Positions 19,340-27,512 are shown, numbered from the stretch's first letter. The stretch: 64,000 nt of DNA from Sulfurimonas sp. HSL-3221 (GCF_021044585.1 NZ_CP087998.1:2418001-2482000); one strand, 5' to 3'. The notes: a model not told the origin generated them from the letters alone. Made by a program: numbers and translations.

Positions 19340-20950
19340 ATGGACCAGCCCCTGCTCTACGCCGTTACGGCCCTTGCCATCTCCGTTGTTGTGAACATTC
19401 TGCTCAAGAAGATCGGTGTCTCCCAGGTGATCGGCTACATTCTGACCGGCACGATTATCGTCTATGCCTTCGACCTGCGCCACTACAACGATTCGCACAC
19501 CCTTGAGCAGATCGCGGAGTTCGGGATCGTCTTCTTGATGTTCACGATCGGCCTGGAGCTTTCCCTGCCCCGGCTGGGGGCCCTGAAACAGATCGTCTTC
19601 GTCAACGGTCTGCTTCAGGTACTTGTCACGGCAGTCACCGTCTTTGGCTTTGCCTATGCGCTGTTGGGCATCGGCCTCACCTCATCCATCATCATCGCCA
19701 GCGCCTTCGCGCTCTCCTCCACCGCCGTCGTGCTCAGCTATCTCAAAAGCTCCAAGGAGATCCACCTCCCCTACGGGCAGCGCGCCATGGGAATCCTGAT
19801 CTTCCAGGATATCGCCGTCATCCCGATCCTGCTGCTCATCGGATTCCTCGCCAGCGAGGGCGGCGACTGGCAGAGCACGCTGCTGCACACCGCCGAGAGC
19901 GCCGTGCTGATCCTCGTCATCCTCTTTTCCGTCGGCAGACCGATGATGACATGGCTGCTGCATTTCGCGGCTGACAGCGGGATCGAGGAGCTCTTCCTCG
20001 GCTCGGTCCTCGTGATCGCCGTCGGGGCTTCCCTCCTTGCCGATGCGATGGGCTTTACCTACTCGCTGGGCGCTTTCCTCGCCGGGGTCATCATTGCCGA
20101 AACCAGGTACCACCACAAGGTCGAGGCGGACATTGCCTCCTTCAAAGATCTCCTTCTGGGCGTCTTCTTCGTCACCGTCGGCATGAAAATAGACCTCGCT
20201 TTCTTCGCCGAGCACCTCGTCAGCATCCTCGGTGTCCTCGCCGCCGTCATGCTCCTCAAAAGCCTGATCATCTTCGCCCTGATCCGCCTGAGCAGCCCGA
20301 CGCCCGTCGCCCTCAAAAGCGCGCTGTCGCTCTCCCAGCTCGGCGAGTTCTCCTTCGCCATCTTCGCCCTGGCCGCCTCGGACGGGCTGCTCGATCCGGC
20401 CCTGGAACAGTACCTGATCATGATGGTCGTCGTCTCCCTCGTACTGACCCCTTTCTACCTGCCGAAAATCCACCCCTTCGTGCTCAAGCGCTTTCAGCAA
20501 AAAGGGCTTCATGACAACCTTTCCCCTGTGGCGGAGCACCGGAACCACGTTATCGTCTGCGGCTACAGTACCGTCGGGAAGTTCGTCGCGGCCGAGCTCA
20601 AAGCACGGGGGATGGCGTACGTCGTCATCGACAACTCTCTCAAACATGTCAAAGAGGGGCTGGACTGCGGCGAAGCCATCTACCTCGGCGACCTCTCCAA
20701 GCCGGCCATCGCGGCAGCCCTGCATACGGAAAACGCCTCGGCCGTTATCGTGACGCTGGACAACCCGGAAAAGAAAAACCTCATCTGCGAAACGGTGCTC
20801 GCCATCAATCCTCAGGCGAACCTTGTCGTGAAAATCGTGACGCTCGAAGAGAAAAAAGGGCTTGAAGCGCTGCATGTCGGACATATCGTTGATGGCAAAC
20901 ATGAGGTCGCAAAGGTCCTGGTCTCCCAGGCAATGCAGTGTGAAATGTAA
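19340..20950 (+). CDS. Monovalent cation:proton antiporter with RCK domain (KefB/CPA2 type)
   Basis: The 536-residue CPA2 family protein has about twelve membrane segments in residues 1-385 ('FMLFTIGLEL' core motif, 'SLGAFLAGVIIAETRYHHKVE') and a C-terminal RCK/TrkA-N domain starting near residue 400 with the nucleotide-binding 'HVIVCGYSTVGKFVAAELK'. It probably exchanges K+ or Na+ for protons under nucleotide control. The RCK domain is short and the TrkA-C part is missing or minimal. ATG 19340 follows a TATACT promoter. A strong hairpin lies 16 bases after the stop, but its U-tract is on the opposite strand. Confidence 0.85.
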   Translation: MDQPLLYAVTALAISVVVNILLKKIGVSQVIGYILTGTIIVYAFDLRHYNDSHTLEQIAEFGIVFLMFTIGLELSLPRLGALKQIVFVNGLLQVLVTAVTVFGFAYALLGIGLTSSIIIASAFALSSTAVVLSYLKSSKEIHLPYGQRAMGILIFQDIAVIPILLLIGFLASEGGDWQSTLLHTAESAVLILVILFSVGRPMMTWLLHFAADSGIEELFLGSVLVIAVGASLLADAMGFTYSLGAFLAGVIIAETRYHHKVEADIASFKDLLLGVFFVTVGMKIDLAFFAEHLVSILGVLAAVMLLKSLIIFALIRLSSPTPVALKSALSLSQLGEFSFAIFALAASDGLLDPALEQYLIMMVVVSLVLTPFYLPKIHPFVLKRFQQKGLHDNLSPVAEHRNHVIVCGYSTVGKFVAAELKARGMAYVVIDNSLKHVKEGLDCGEAIYLGDLSKPAIAAALHTENASAVIVTLDNPEKKNLICETVLAINPQANLVVKIVTLEEKKGLEALHVGHIVDGKHEVAKVLVSQAMQCEM

Positions 20951-20960
20951 AAGGGTGGTT

Positions 20961-20999
20961 TAAAAACATCCCGGTAAAAGGAGGGGGGAAACCGGGATG
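20961..20999 (-). terminator. Intrinsic terminator reading on the minus strand
   Basis: A perfect 9-bp GC-rich stem with a 15-base loop is followed on the minus strand by TTTTTAAA. In the plus direction the hairpin has no T-run, so it is not a normal terminator for the antiporter gene that ends at 20950. Confidence 0.75.
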
Positions 21000-21028
21000 C
21001 GCTTCATAGGTATATAAGGAGTGTATAA

Positions 21029-21061
21029 ATGAAACTCAATGACTGCTACTGTTGTCGTTGA
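21029..21061 (+). CDS. Possible 10-codon cysteine-rich leader peptide
   Basis: A ten-codon frame encodes MKLNDCYCCR. It has a strong ribosome-binding site ('aaggag', 7 bases before the ATG) and three cysteine codons plus a tyrosine near its end, the look of an amino-acid-sensing leader peptide. It lies 139 bases upstream of the RDD-family gene, antisense to the candidate sRNA. The gene downstream has no evident tie to cysteine, so a chance ORF is quite possible. Confidence 0.25.
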   Translation: MKLNDCYCCR

Positions 21062-21187
21062 GACGGTGAAAGTATAGGGCAGAAGAGGTAAACTAGCCGT
21101 AAATATGCAACTATAATACAAATCTTTTATGTTATGTTTAAGTATAACAAATACTTTTACTTCGTCTTTGTCCGTCACCCCTTTCGC

Positions 21188-21193
21188 TATAAT
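21188..21193 (+). promoter_or_regulatory. -10 element of the RDD gene, probable leaderless start
   Basis: TATAAT ends 6 bases before the ATG at 21200, the same geometry as at kdsD. There is no ribosome-binding site in the intervening 'ggcgcc'. Confidence 0.5.
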
Positions 21194-21199
21194 GGCGCC

Positions 21200-21709
21200 A
21201 TGCGATGGCGAGAGATTAAACACACCAAACCGAAACGTCGGCCGGAGAGCGCTCCGAAAGTGACCTATGCCGACTTCAAGTCACGGGCCCTGGCCTTTAT
21301 CACGGATATCTTCATGATCGGCATTCCCATCACCCTCATCATTATGATCGCCTTCGGACATGATCAGATGATGAACAGCGCGGGCGGAACGGATGTATTG
21401 ATGAACCCGGCCGAGGCGAAGCAGCACGCCCCCAACCCCTACGCCTCGATCACGCAGATGCTGCTCTATGCCGTCACCTTCGTCCTCTTCTGGCACAAAA
21501 GCGGACAGACGCCGGGCAAAAAGATGATGCAGATCCGCGTCGTTGACGCACAAACCTTCCGGACGGCCTCCTGGAGCCGCCTGTTCCTGCGTTTCGTCGG
21601 CTACTTTCTCTCTGCTCTCACCCTGGTCGGTTTCTTCACCGGGCTGCTGCGCCGCGACGGCAGGGCCCTGCACGACCTGCTCAGCGGTACCGCCGTCATC
21701 CGTGCCTGA
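21200..21709 (+). CDS. RDD family membrane protein
   Basis: The 169-residue protein has an RDD domain: the Arg-Asp-Asp-like entry 'FKSRALAFITDIFMIGIPI' starts the first membrane segment, a second helix follows ('ITQMLLYAVTFVLFW') and then 'SGQTPGKKMMQIRVVDA', typical of the family. The function of RDD proteins is generally unknown; some aid ion or small-molecule transport. The frame is open from 21134, but ATG 21200 directly after a TATAAT box gives a compact basic N-terminus. The next gene starts immediately after its stop (TGAATG), so the two are coupled. Confidence 0.8.
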   Translation: MRWREIKHTKPKRRPESAPKVTYADFKSRALAFITDIFMIGIPITLIIMIAFGHDQMMNSAGGTDVLMNPAEAKQHAPNPYASITQMLLYAVTFVLFWHKSGQTPGKKMMQIRVVDAQTFRTASWSRLFLRFVGYFLSALTLVGFFTGLLRRDGRALHDLLSGTAVIRA

Positions 21710-22798
21710 ATGACCCTGCTCGTCTCCGCGTTTTACTTTTTCTACTTCGCCATCATCGGCGTCTACGTCATCTTCATGCCCAAAGTGCTTGAGATGGTCG
21801 GGTACGCCCCCTCGGAAATCGGCATTATCTTCGCCAGTGCGCCGCTGGTGCGTTTCGCCGTCCCCTTCGCCTTTATGCGCGGTCTCCGGCTCGACCGGAC
21901 CGTCTTCAACGCCGCCCTGCTCCTCATGCTCGCCGCGGCCGCCGCTTTTTTCCCGGCCCTGCCCCACTTCTGGGCGCTGCTGGCCGCCAACATCACCCTG
22001 GGAATAGGGCTCAGCCTTATCCTCCCCTATATCGAGGTGATTGTACTGGAACTGATCGGCAAGGAGCGGTACGGGAAAGTGCGGCTCTACGGTTCGATCG
22101 GCTTCATCCTCGTGGCCCTGGCGCTGGTCAAGGTACTGGACGCACCCCAGACGGCGCTCTTTTTCCTGATGGGCACGACGCTGCTGACGGCCCTGTTCGG
22201 CTACAGCATCGCCAGGCATGATGCGAAAAAACAGACAGAAGTGCCTGCCGCAGCCGAGCACAGTGCTTTTACCCTGCTGACCCACCCCGGCCTCTGGCTG
22301 GGCTTCTTGCTGATGCAGATCAGCTTCGGCCCCTTCTACAACTTCTTCACCATCTACGAGACCGCCCACGGCGTGAGCCTCGATATGACCATCTACCTCT
22401 GGAGTTTCGGCGTGATCGCGGAGATCGTCCTCTTCTACTTCCAGGGTCCCCTGTTGCGCCGCAACCTGCATCGCCTGCTGGAGTTTGCCGCCGGTGTCAC
22501 CGTCATCCGCTGGCTCATCGTCTGGCAGTTCCCCGAAAACCTGCCGCTGCTTTTTGCGGCGCAGAGCATGCATGCGATCAGTTTCGCCCTCTTTCACACC
22601 GCGGCGATCAGCTACCTCTACACCCTCTTCACCCAGAAAAAACTGGCGCAGCAGTTCTTCTTCGGGATCAGCTACGGACTGGGGGGATTTATCGGCGCCG
22701 TGGGGTCGGGGTATGTCTATGAGTACGCCCCAGCATCCCTCTTTCTCACCGCGGCGATCGCCTCCGCGCTCGCGCTGCTCGCGCTGCGGCGCGGCTAG
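21710..22798 (+). CDS. MFS transporter of the MFS_1-like (phenylpropionate/LacY-like) group
   Basis: The 362-residue, ten- to twelve-helix carrier resembles the 3-phenylpropionate transporter-like MFS group ('FYFFYFAIIGVYVIFMPKVL' at the start, 'GKVRLYGSIGFILVALAL' in the middle loop). The substrate is unknown; the name of the group does not mean aromatic acid transport here. ATG 21710 directly abuts the RDD gene stop. The stop codon TAG (22796-22798) overlaps the convergent TAG of the next gene within the palindrome CTAG. Confidence 0.78.
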   Translation: MTLLVSAFYFFYFAIIGVYVIFMPKVLEMVGYAPSEIGIIFASAPLVRFAVPFAFMRGLRLDRTVFNAALLLMLAAAAAFFPALPHFWALLAANITLGIGLSLILPYIEVIVLELIGKERYGKVRLYGSIGFILVALALVKVLDAPQTALFFLMGTTLLTALFGYSIARHDAKKQTEVPAAAEHSAFTLLTHPGLWLGFLLMQISFGPFYNFFTIYETAHGVSLDMTIYLWSFGVIAEIVLFYFQGPLLRRNLHRLLEFAAGVTVIRWLIVWQFPENLPLLFAAQSMHAISFALFHTAAISYLYTLFTQKKLAQQFFFGISYGLGGFIGAVGSGYVYEYAPASLFLTAAIASALALLALRRG

Positions 22799-23547
22799 AA
22801 CTTGAACGTAAACAGGGTCCGCTGGTAGAAATCATCCTGTTTGACGCCGACGGCGGGCTTCGCATCGTGGTTATACCCGACCCGGAAGCCGAGATAAAGC
22901 TGCTTGTAAATCCGCAGTTCAACCCGGGCGGAAGTGGCGATGTAGTAATCGTTGGCGTCGTCGACCTTGGGCTGGTAATAGGCAACCGCCGCAAACAGGG
23001 CATCGTCCGGCAGCGGCAGGCTGTAGGCGAGGTAGCTGTTGAAACGGAGGTTGCGCTCCAGGGGATCGACCGCGGTCGAATAGCCGATATACTCGGCATA
23101 GGCACCCAGGCCGATAAACAACCCGCCCCACTGGCCGCGTTTCTTGTTCAGGACCTTCCAGCGCACGCCTCCGCCGGCAAGGGCACGCTCCTCGATAGAC
23201 TTGAACGCATCCTTCTCCATCTGCCCGAACCCTTCCGCCGCGATATCGGCGCCGGCGATGTTGCGGATATAGCGCAGGTGGGCGAAGAGGTTGTCCGTAT
23301 CCTTGACGCCGCTGGCCTCGCCGTATTCGCCGCGCACCACCCCCCAGAGCACGTAGGTCGTGTTGCTGTCGAACTGCAGCTGAAGGCTCCCGGAGTAGTT
23401 GTCTTTCTCCGTATTGCCCCGTTTGGTCTCAAACGCACCGGAAAGCTCCCCGGAAAGGCCTGGTTTCTCGCCGACCTCGCGGGGTTTGATCGCGACAATG
23501 GCGAAGAGTTGTACCGAAAGAAGTAAAAGAAAAAAAGCTCGTACCAC
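22795..23547 (-). CDS. Predicted outer-membrane beta-barrel protein, DUF481-like
   Basis: The 250-residue secreted protein has a hydrophobic signal segment ('RAFFLLLLSVQLFAIVA'), then alternating aromatic/polar strands ending in a terminal Phe ('RTLFTFKF'), as expected for an outer-membrane barrel. 'LSGELSGAFETKRGNTEKDN' resembles the start of DUF481/YdiY proteins, and its neighbour upstream is also DUF481. An ATG at 23577 is in frame but overlaps the TATAAT box at 23576-23581 on the minus strand, so I chose the GTG at 23547, which has a GGAG ribosome-binding site. Function is unknown. Confidence 0.65.
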   Translation of the reverse strand: MVRAFFLLLLSVQLFAIVAIKPREVGEKPGLSGELSGAFETKRGNTEKDNYSGSLQLQFDSNTTYVLWGVVRGEYGEASGVKDTDNLFAHLRYIRNIAGADIAAEGFGQMEKDAFKSIEERALAGGGVRWKVLNKKRGQWGGLFIGLGAYAEYIGYSTAVDPLERNLRFNSYLAYSLPLPDDALFAAVAYYQPKVDDANDYYIATSARVELRIYKQLYLGFRVGYNHDAKPAVGVKQDDFYQRTLFTFKF

Positions 23548-23555
23548 GCAAGACT

Positions 23556-23574
23556 CCGTCTGAAAATCAGACGG
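23556..23574 (-). other. Hairpin between the two barrel-protein genes
   Basis: An 8-bp inverted repeat CCGTCTGA/TCAGACGG with a 3-base loop lies between the stop of the upstream DUF481 gene and the start of the downstream one. It has no T-run, and it sits on the predicted transcription start of the downstream gene. Confidence 0.4.
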
Positions 23575-23586
23575 CATTATAATGGA

Positions 23587-24381
23587 CTAGTAGTCGATAA
23601 TCAATGAAGTCATAAAGGTCGTATCCGTGCGTTCGTTGCCCGCTGGAGGGAGGTTTGTGTAATCGACCTTGTAGCTGACCCCCATGGAGAAGTTGCCGTT
23701 GATTTTGCTCTCCAGTGCCGTTTTGGAGACGACGAAGTAGTTCTGATCATTATCGAAATCGCTGCGGTAGCTCGCCTCTTCGATAAACTTGAATCCCTCG
23801 ACGATGATCCAGCTGAACGCCCCTTTGAGCATGTAACCCCAGTAGTCGTTGTAGGTGCCGTCGACCTTCGTCAGACCGGCTTTGCCGTCCGGATAGGGGT
23901 AAGGGACTTCCGTCCCATTGACGTCGTAATACTTGGTCATCCCCTGGTCGATGCTGTAGAGTGCATTCCCCTGAAACTCCAGAGCGTAGGGCTTTGTATC
24001 GAGGACAATTACCTTTGCACCGGGACCGGTGTAAAACTGGTAAGCGAAACCTGAAAACTTGTCATCCTTGTAACCGGCCAGGTAGTTCAGCGCGATATGT
24101 TTGGCGAACTGCCAGTCGTAGTTGAGCTCGCCGAAGAGCTTGTTTTTGTTCTCCTGGCTGTTCTCCGTCCCGTAGAGCGCATCCGCGTGGAGCTTCAGGC
24201 TGTGTGCCCCCCAGCTCTTTTTCCCGTTGAAATCCAGCGAGAACGCGGTCGTATCGGTATTCCCCTGGGTCTGGACATAGCTCAACTCCGTATGGGTAAC
24301 AAGGGGGTTGGACTTCGGTGCCGTCTCGGCGGCAAGCAGCAGGGCCGGAACGGCCAGAACCGTTAACAGTAAGCGCTTCAT
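23587..24381 (-). CDS. DUF481 family outer-membrane protein
   Basis: The 264-residue protein has a signal peptide (residues 1-18) and a barrel-like sequence of alternating strands: 'LSYVQTQGNTDTTAFSLDF' followed by 'WGAHSLKLHADALYG' and a closing 'TDTTFMTSLIIDY' with terminal Tyr, typical of DUF481 (YdiY-like) outer-membrane proteins. Function is not known. Its ATG overlaps the stop of the mscS gene by 4 bases, so the channel and this protein are translated from one message, which hints at an envelope-stress or osmotic role. Confidence 0.8.
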   Translation of the reverse strand: MKRLLLTVLAVPALLLAAETAPKSNPLVTHTELSYVQTQGNTDTTAFSLDFNGKKSWGAHSLKLHADALYGTENSQENKNKLFGELNYDWQFAKHIALNYLAGYKDDKFSGFAYQFYTGPGAKVIVLDTKPYALEFQGNALYSIDQGMTKYYDVNGTEVPYPYPDGKAGLTKVDGTYNDYWGYMLKGAFSWIIVEGFKFIEEASYRSDFDNDQNYFVVSKTALESKINGNFSMGVSYKVDYTNLPPAGNERTDTTFMTSLIIDY

Positions 24382-25217
24382 ACGTTCGGCTCCTCTTTGG
24401 GGGTATCGAAATGGACATCCATTTGAGGGTAAGGAATGCTGATACCGTTGGCATCCAGCGCGAGCTTCACCTCCTCGATCATACCGAAGTAGGCATCCCA
24501 GTACTCCTCGGACTTGACCCAGGCGCGGACGGTAAAGTTCACACTGTTGTCGCCCAGTTCGCTCACCGCGACCAGCGGTGCGGGCTCGTCAAGGGTGTGG
24601 GGATCATCGCGGATCACCCCGTACAGCACCTCCTTGGCTTTTTTGAGGTCATCCCCGTAGCCGATGCCGACGACGTGATCGACCCGGCGTACCGGCTTGT
24701 TGGAGAAGTTGACGATGTTCCCGGCCGTAATGGCCGCGTTCGGGACGATGATGGTCCGGTTGTCCACGGGGCTTATGGTCGTCGTAAAGAGGCTGATGCT
24801 CTCCACCGTTCCCGTCGCGCCGCCGGCCTCGACGAAGTCACCGACCTTAAAGGGGCGGAAGATGAGAATGATGACGGCGGCACCGACATTGGCCAGGGTA
24901 TCTTTAAGCGCCAGGCCGACGGCAAGACCGGCGGCGCCGAGGATCGCCATGAACGACGTTGTCTCGATGCCCAGCTGCCCGAGCGCCGCCATGATGACGA
25001 CGACGAGCAGCACAAAATAGACGCTGCTCGAGATAAACTTCGTCAGCGTCTCGTCGACGCCGTATTTCGACATCGCCTTATTCGTCACATTGCCCAGTGC
25101 CTTTGCCACCCTTTTCCCGATCAGGAAAACAAGCAGCGCACCCAGGAACTGCAACGCATAGCCAAGGGCCAGATCAAAGTAGGGACCGTACGTATCAGGG
25201 TCCAGATAAGCTTCCAT
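24378..25217 (-). CDS. mscS: Small-conductance mechanosensitive channel, MscS family
   Basis: The 279-residue inner-membrane channel has three N-terminal membrane helices and the pore-lining TM3 pattern with Gly/Ala spacing ('AILGAAGLAVGLALKDTLAN'), then the MscS beta domain ('FRPFKVGDFVEAGGATGTVE') and the C-terminal cytosolic cage. It opens on membrane tension to release solutes during hypo-osmotic shock. Length equals E. coli MscS (286). The ATG has a good ribosome-binding site ('gggagg') and a TATACT box upstream near 25228-25233 on the minus strand. Confidence 0.92.
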   Translation of the reverse strand: MEAYLDPDTYGPYFDLALGYALQFLGALLVFLIGKRVAKALGNVTNKAMSKYGVDETLTKFISSSVYFVLLVVVIMAALGQLGIETTSFMAILGAAGLAVGLALKDTLANVGAAVIILIFRPFKVGDFVEAGGATGTVESISLFTTTISPVDNRTIIVPNAAITAGNIVNFSNKPVRRVDHVVGIGYGDDLKKAKEVLYGVIRDDPHTLDEPAPLVAVSELGDNSVNFTVRAWVKSEEYWDAYFGMIEEVKLALDANGISIPYPQMDVHFDTPKEEPNV

Positions 25218-25322
25218 GGGAACCTCCCGGTTAGAGTGTACGTCAGTATAACACAGTAAACAACGGCGAAAGGTTACCGCTGCCTAAATAAATGGCGTCA
25301 GGGGCCGGAGAGCGAAAAATGG

Positions 25323-25328
25323 TATAAT
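25323..25328 (+). promoter_or_regulatory. -10 element upstream of leuC
   Basis: A TATAAT hexamer ('ggtataatcgcgg') lies 55 bases before the leuC ATG. The leader between contains 'ttttttgcgcgg' and no obvious attenuator. Confidence 0.5.
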
Positions 25329-25383
25329 CGCGGCACTATTTTTTGCGCGGAAACTCTATCTCCGCCGGACAAGGCAAACAATT

Positions 25384-26652
25384 ATGGGTCAGACTATCAC
25401 CGAAAAAATCTTCTCCGAGCACGCGGGCAAAACCGTCTACGCGGGCGAGATCGTTCGGGTGCCGATCGATATGGTCATCGGTAACGACATTACGACGCCT
25501 ATCTCCATCAAGGCGTTCGAAGACGCGGGTGCCACCGAACTGGCCAACCCCGACGGCTTCTCCATCGTCCTGGACCACTTCATCCCCGCCAAGGATATCG
25601 CTTCGGCCAACCAGGCACGTATCAGCCGCGATTTCGCCAAAAAGCACAAGATGAAGCACTTCTTCGACGAGAAGGATATGGGCATCGAGCACGCACTGCT
25701 GCCGGAGAAGGGCCTCGTCGTCCCCGGTGACGTCATCATCGGCGCCGACAGCCACACCTGTACCCACGGTGCCCTGGGCGCTTTCTCCACCGGGATGGGC
25801 TCCACCGACCTCGCTTTCGCCATGGTCACCGGCGGCAACTGGTTCAAAGTGCCCGAAAGCATCAAAGTCGTGCTCTCCGGAAAACCGGGGGCCTTCACGA
25901 CCGGCAAGGACATCATCCTCGAAGTGATCCGCATGATCGGGGTCGACGGCGCGCTTTACCGCACCCTCGAGTTCACCGGGGACACGATCGCGCACCTCAG
26001 CATGGACGACCGTTTCAGCATGTGTAATATGGCGATCGAAGCAGGGGCCAAGAGCGGGATCGTCGCCGTCGACGAGATCACCGAAGCCTTCCTGGCCGAC
26101 AAAACACTGGCGCGCCCGGCGAAGATCCACCACTCCGACCCTGATGCGGCCTACGTCCAGGTGCTTGAGATCGACGTGGACAAGCTCGAACCGGTCATCG
26201 CCTACCCGTTCCTGCCGTCCAACGGCCACAGCCTGAGCGAGGCCGTCAGCGACCACATCAAGGTCGACCAGGCCTTTATCGGCAGCTGTACCAACGGCCG
26301 CCTCAGCGACCTGCGCATCGCCGCGAAGATCCTGGAAGGCAAAAAGGTACACGAAGACGTCCGTCTCATCGTCACCCCGGGCACGCAGCGCATCCTGCGC
26401 GAAGCGACGAAACTGGGCTACATCGACACCATCGTTGATGCCGGCGGCGTCGTCTCCAACCCGACCTGCGGCGCCTGCCTTGGCGGATACATGGGGATCC
26501 TCGGTGACAATGAAGTCGCCATCTCCACCACCAACCGTAACTTCGTCGGCCGGATGGGTTCACGCTCTTCCAAGGTCTACCTCGCCAACTCCGCCGTCGC
26601 CGCCGCCTCGGCCATCACCGGCTACATCACCGACCCGGCTACGATCGACTAA
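25384..26652 (+). CDS. leuC: 3-isopropylmalate dehydratase large subunit
   Basis: The 422-residue aconitase-family protein isomerises 2- and 3-isopropylmalate in leucine synthesis, in complex with LeuD. The three [4Fe-4S] cysteines are visible in 'AFIGSCTNGR' (about residue 300) and 'NPTCGACLGGYMG' (about 360); 'GADSHTCTHGALGAFSTGMG' is the substrate region. The length matches the type-2 LeuC (about 420), which can overlap in sequence with homoaconitase. leuD is not next to it in this window. The ATG follows 'aaggcaaacaatt'. Confidence 0.9.
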   Translation: MGQTITEKIFSEHAGKTVYAGEIVRVPIDMVIGNDITTPISIKAFEDAGATELANPDGFSIVLDHFIPAKDIASANQARISRDFAKKHKMKHFFDEKDMGIEHALLPEKGLVVPGDVIIGADSHTCTHGALGAFSTGMGSTDLAFAMVTGGNWFKVPESIKVVLSGKPGAFTTGKDIILEVIRMIGVDGALYRTLEFTGDTIAHLSMDDRFSMCNMAIEAGAKSGIVAVDEITEAFLADKTLARPAKIHHSDPDAAYVQVLEIDVDKLEPVIAYPFLPSNGHSLSEAVSDHIKVDQAFIGSCTNGRLSDLRIAAKILEGKKVHEDVRLIVTPGTQRILREATKLGYIDTIVDAGGVVSNPTCGACLGGYMGILGDNEVAISTTNRNFVGRMGSRSSKVYLANSAVAAASAITGYITDPATID

Positions 26653-26660
26653 GTTACGCC

Positions 26661-27512
26661 ATGTCCTGGAAGGCGATTACGCTCGGTACGGTACTTGTCA
26701 TCGTCATCGCCTGGAACGCGGCGGTCTATTTCGCCGACCGCCAGATCGCGGCCAAACGGTACGACGGTGTCTACGACAGCTGTCATAAGGTCTGGTCGTC
26801 CCGCGGACTCTACGACACCAAACAAGAACGCAACTCCCTGACGGCCTTCCGCCGCGCCTTCGAAGCAGGCGCCCACGGTGTCGAGGTCGACTTCAGCTAT
26901 GATACGGCCTCGGACCGCTTCATCATCGGCCACGGCCACCCCCGCAAAGGTCCGGACGGACGGACGGTCTACACGGAAAAAGAGGGGGGTCTCTTCACCC
27001 TCGAGACTCTGTTCAGGGAACTGGGCGAAGGGCACGCATTCTGGCTCGATTTCAAAAACCTCGACCACCTAAGCGGTGAGGAGACCCAAAAAGCGATCCG
27101 ACGGCTCGAGAGCATTGCAGTCAACGGTAACGTGCATGACCGTCTCTACATCGAAGGCTCCAACCCCCTGTCCCTCGCCCTGTACACCGACGCGGGCTTC
27201 AGAACGCTCCTCGGTACTTTCCCGCTTGCCGACGGCAACCCGGTCGCCTCCATTGTTCTTAGCGCCTACAAAATGATTTACGCCGCCTTCAACATCACGG
27301 GTATCGCGATGAACTACGGCAGCGTCGACGAGCCTATCTACGGGGAGAATACCCGCAAACAGCTCGGGAAAATCCCGGTGTTCGTTTTTCATATCCCCGA
27401 TGATCCGTCGCTGCTCCGGCAGCTGGTGCATAACAGCGATGTCCGCGTCATGCTCGTCGGCCGCGACATCAGCATCGACCGCTTTGCCGTCACCGACTGC
27501 GGCCGGGAGTGA
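26661..27512 (+). CDS. Glycerophosphodiester phosphodiesterase-like (PLC-like TIM-barrel) protein
   Basis: The 283-residue protein has one N-terminal membrane anchor (residues 5-24) and a periplasmic domain like GDPD enzymes: 'NSLTAFRRAFEAGAHGVEVD' with the Glu-Val-Asp metal ligands, then 'DRFIIGHGHP' supplying a catalytic-type His. The usual N-terminal 'HRG' is replaced by 'CHKVWSSRG', so activity on glycerophosphodiesters is uncertain. It starts 8 bases after leuC and is followed by mobA 31 bases later. Confidence 0.6.
   Translation: MSWKAITLGTVLVIVIAWNAAVYFADRQIAAKRYDGVYDSCHKVWSSRGLYDTKQERNSLTAFRRAFEAGAHGVEVDFSYDTASDRFIIGHGHPRKGPDGRTVYTEKEGGLFTLETLFRELGEGHAFWLDFKNLDHLSGEETQKAIRRLESIAVNGNVHDRLYIEGSNPLSLALYTDAGFRTLLGTFPLADGNPVASIVLSAYKMIYAAFNITGIAMNYGSVDEPIYGENTRKQLGKIPVFVFHIPDDPSLLRQLVHNSDVRVMLVGRDISIDRFAVTDCGRE

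Larger units (their letters stand above)
20960..21075 (-). ncRNA. Candidate small RNA with C-rich terminator loop
   Basis: On the minus strand a TATACT box (21071-21076) is followed about 100 bases later by a classic intrinsic terminator: a perfect 9-bp stem CATCCCGGT/ACCGGGATG (20991-20999 with 20967-20975) and a run of five T. The 15-base loop reads TTCCCCCCTCCTTTT, which could base-pair with G-rich stretches or Shine-Dalgarno sequences. No minus-strand protein gene supplies this terminator. The arrangement recalls RepG of Helicobacter pylori, an sRNA whose C/U-rich terminator loop targets a G-tract. Transcription is inferred, not shown. Confidence 0.4.

Noticed and set aside
23548..23577. 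Upstream ATG (23577) as start of the barrel-protein gene
   Set aside because: It overlaps the -10 box and hairpin, and would place ten polar residues before the signal peptide; GTG 23547 has a ribosome-binding site.
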